64,000 bases of DNA, taken from positions 496,001 through 560,000 of the forward strand of contig OY751489.1 of the NCBI GenBank assembly GCA_963565915.1, in the 5' to 3' direction. How positions within the stretch are numbered: the stretch's first letter is position 1; each line of letters begins with the position of its first letter. The position numbers were made by a program, and so were the translations under genes. Positions 62,308 to 64,000 of the stretch are shown piece by piece. The stretch comes from Entoloma clypeatum. Lineage: Eukaryota; Basidiomycota; Agaricomycetes; Agaricales; Entolomataceae. The notes beneath the pieces are model-generated. The model did no database searches and had not been told where the DNA came from. It saw only the letters and a program-made list of their open reading frames with translations.

Positions 62308-64000
62308 TAAGCAGTCCTCAGATTCCAGCACGTACTGGGGATTGCGTTGACTCCTTTCGTGCACCTTTGGAAACCCTCCGACTCAATGTGTCCGCTCTCT
62401 CAAATCCGAACTCTCTATGTATTGATTTGATATCTCCGACCTTTTCCGATTCTCTTCCGATAAAGACTCTTATTGATTCTGGTTCTACACATTGCTTCGC
62501 AGATACCAGATTTATTTCTTCTTTAAACTTATCTCCGACTCCGATTCCTTCACCTATGGTTTTGAAACTTTTTGACGGTTCTTCAAATACTTATATCACA
62601 CAATCTATCGATCTTCCTCTCCGATTTCCTTCCGGTGAATTTCTGACCGTCGCGTTTTACGTGACAACCCTCGATTCGTCTTGTAATTTGGTTCTAGGAC
62701 ACAACTGGCTCACCCGCTACAATCCGTTGATTGACTGGGTATTGGGCAGTATCTTATTCCGTTCTACGTTACCCGACACTCCGAGTCCGACTCCGACGTC
62801 GACTGCTGAGGCAGCTCCGCCACCTCTGCAGTGTCCGCCCTCTCCGATGGGCACCTCCGATCCGCTCACTCCGAACACCTCCGACCCGCCACAGATTACC
62901 ATGGTCAATGCAGCCGCATATCTCCATGCATGTAAAGCTCCTGGGGCATACGCTTTCCGCGTTCACCTCTCCGACATCTCCGCCAATTCCGCGTCTGTCT
63001 CCGACGACGCTCCCGACCTCTCTGGCATACCCGAGGAATACCACGATTTTGCTGATGTATTCAGTAAGAAAAAAGCCGACACCCTTGCACCCCACCGACC
63101 GTACGACCTCAAAATCAATTTGGAGGAAGGTACTTCCCCTCCGATTGGTCCGATGTACTCACTCTCGCAATCCGAACTTGGATCCCTCCGAGACTTCATC
63201 GATGAGCACCTCAATATCGGTTTCATCAAACCTTCTAGTTCACCTCACGGCGCTCCGATCCTCTTCGTCCGAAAGAAAGATGGATCACTCCGACTATGCG
63301 TCGACTACCGAGGCCTGAACAAAATCACGAAGAAGGACCGATACCCACTTCCGCTCATCTCCGACCTCTTAGCCACTGCCGGAAAAGCACGCGTTTATAC
63401 CACCATAGACCTCCGACACGCATACCACCTAGTCCGCATCGCTGAAGGTGACGAATGGAAAACTGCATTCCGCACTCGCTATGGATCATTTGAATGGTTA
63501 GTCATGCCATTCGGATTGTCTAACGCACCTGCAGCCTTTCAACGTTTTATGAACGACATCTTCTCCGACCTTCTGGACAACTGCGTTACCGTTTACCTCG
63601 ACGACATCCTGATCTACTCCGACAACCCCGAGGAACACAAAAAACATGTCCGAGAAGTCCTCCGACGACTCCGACAACATGGTCTTTACGCCCGCGCCGA
63701 CAAGTGCGACTTCTCTGCCGAAACTGTAGAATATCTTGGATTTATCCTTTCTCCCGACGGACTCAAAATGTCGGAAGCGAAAGTCAAGATTATTCAGGAT
63801 TGGCCTGAACCGCGCAGAGTGAAGGACGTCCAGTCCTTTTTAGGTTTTGCAAACTTTTACCGACGTTTCATTCCATTCTATTCCAACATCACTATTCCAC
63901 TCACTCGTTTAACCAGGAAACATGCCACTTGGCTGTTCTCCGACGACGCTCGAACCGCTTTTAATGACCTGAAAAAGGCATTTACCACCGCTCCGATCCT
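62304..64000 (+). CDS. pol: G2 Pol, partial, -1 frame relative to gag
   Basis: The frame is open from before the gag stop to the window end; the first Met-like codon is TTG at 62367, so frameshift expression is likely. It contains protease [15 protein letters not shown] and LGHNWLTRYNPLIDW, a linker with TSTAEAAPPPLQCPP, and [20 protein letters not shown] before RT. RT follows with [48 protein letters not shown] and catalytic YLDD at about 63592. It ends in [15 protein letters not shown] and the start of RNase H. No internal stop was found. Domain order is the ordinary gypsy order. Confidence 0.93.
   Translation, partial: MVSSPQIPARTGDCVDSFRAPLETLRLNVSALSNPNSLCIDLISPTFSDSLPIKTLIDSGSTHCFADTRFISSLNLSPTPIPSPMVLKLFDGSSNTYITQSIDLPLRFPSGEFLTVAFYVTTLDSSCNLVLGHNWLTRYNPLIDWVLGSILFRSTLPDTPSPTPTSTAEAAPPPLQCPPSPMGTSDPLTPNTSDPPQITMVNAAAYLHACKAPGAYAFRVHLSDISANSASVSDDAPDLSGIPEEYHDFADVFSKKKADTLAPHRPYDLKINLEEGTSPPIGPMYSLSQSELGSLRDFIDEHLNIGFIKPSSSPHGAPILFVRKKDGSLRLCVDYRGLNKITKKDRYPLPLISDLLATAGKARVYTTIDLRHAYHLVRIAEGDEWKTAFRTRYGSFEWLVMPFGLSNAPAAFQRFMNDIFSDLLDNCVTVYLDDILIYSDNPEEHKKHVREVLRRLRQHGLYARADKCDFSAETVEYLGFILSPDGLKMSEAKVKIIQDWPEPRRVKDVQSFLGFANFYRRFIPFYSNITIPLTRLTRKHATWLFSDDARTAFNDLKKAFTTAPI

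Larger units (their letters stand above)
60552..64000 (+). mobile_element. Ty3/gypsy family G2 copy 2, open at window edge
   Basis: It has a 5' LTR, self-priming site, intact gag and a pol that stays open to the last base. No stop or frameshift was seen in 3.4 kb. It was inserted into a G1-type LTR. The 3' half lies outside the window. Confidence 0.93.

Overview
The window looks like a transposon-packed, gene-poor stretch of a filamentous basidiomycete (Agaricomycetes-type) nuclear genome. The reasons are a KDZ-family transposase with its basidiomycete-type cysteine-cluster leader, BED-finger hAT transposases with many 47-70 nt GT-AG introns, Ty3/gypsy chromodomain retrotransposons, and a degraded gene resembling the C-terminus of the fungal actin-assembly protein Bbc1. 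No tRNA, rRNA or CRISPR array was seen.

Layout. 1-200: one end of a hAT-like element. 201-1774: decayed gypsy RNase H/integrase. 2.7-3.3 kb: minisatellite and a hAT terminus, inserted in a KDZ transposase remnant (3.3-6.26 kb). 6.47-7.0 kb: AT-rich tandem repeats. 7.08-7.29 kb: tyrosine-recombinase C-terminal relic. 7.36-9.03 kb (-): seven-exon cysteine-motif gene. 9.4-10.3 kb: putative LTR. 10.4-13.5 kb: hAT transposase split by a solo LTR. 14.28-16.13 kb: TRIM-like element with identical 157-bp LTRs and a 423-aa ORF. 16.3-17.5 and 19.55-20.36 kb: 20-bp minisatellites. 17.56-20.90 kb: large inverted repeat invaded by a 745-bp MITE (8-bp TSD) and a minisatellite-bearing element. 21.2-21.9 kb (-): ricin-B-like lectin. 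22.65-23.77 kb (-): Bbc1-like pseudogene. 24.02-34.73 kb: complete hAT (22-bp TIR, 8-bp TSD) carrying an intact-looking gypsy element, G1 copy A. 35.02-60.03 kb: a second hAT, swollen to 25 kb by gypsy families G2, G1 copy B and G3, the last split by G1 copy C. 60.55-64.0 kb: second G2 copy, open to the window edge.

Family names used here: G1 = copies A (26849-33416, -), B (39146-45719, -) and C (50585-57110, +); G2 = 36329-39145 and 60552-64000 (+); G3 = 46333-58591 (+).

How the parts work together. The three gypsy families share an architecture: a TATA-like box, 32-34 nt later a 10-12 nt LTR word, and exactly 2 nt after the LTR end the reverse complement of that word. This fits Tf1/sushi-type self-priming of reverse transcription. 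In each family pol lies in the -1 frame relative to gag. G1 adds a conserved 120-122-aa ORF after pol and an overlapping upstream ORF. Nonsense changes in damaged copies are almost all Arg codon to TGA, consistent with C-to-T change at CpG. Flanks and TSDs give a nesting order: C into G3 (TSD GGAAG), A into hAT (TSD GTGTC), hAT into host (TSD GTAGAAAC), and the 25-kb hAT composite (TSD TTTTTGAG).
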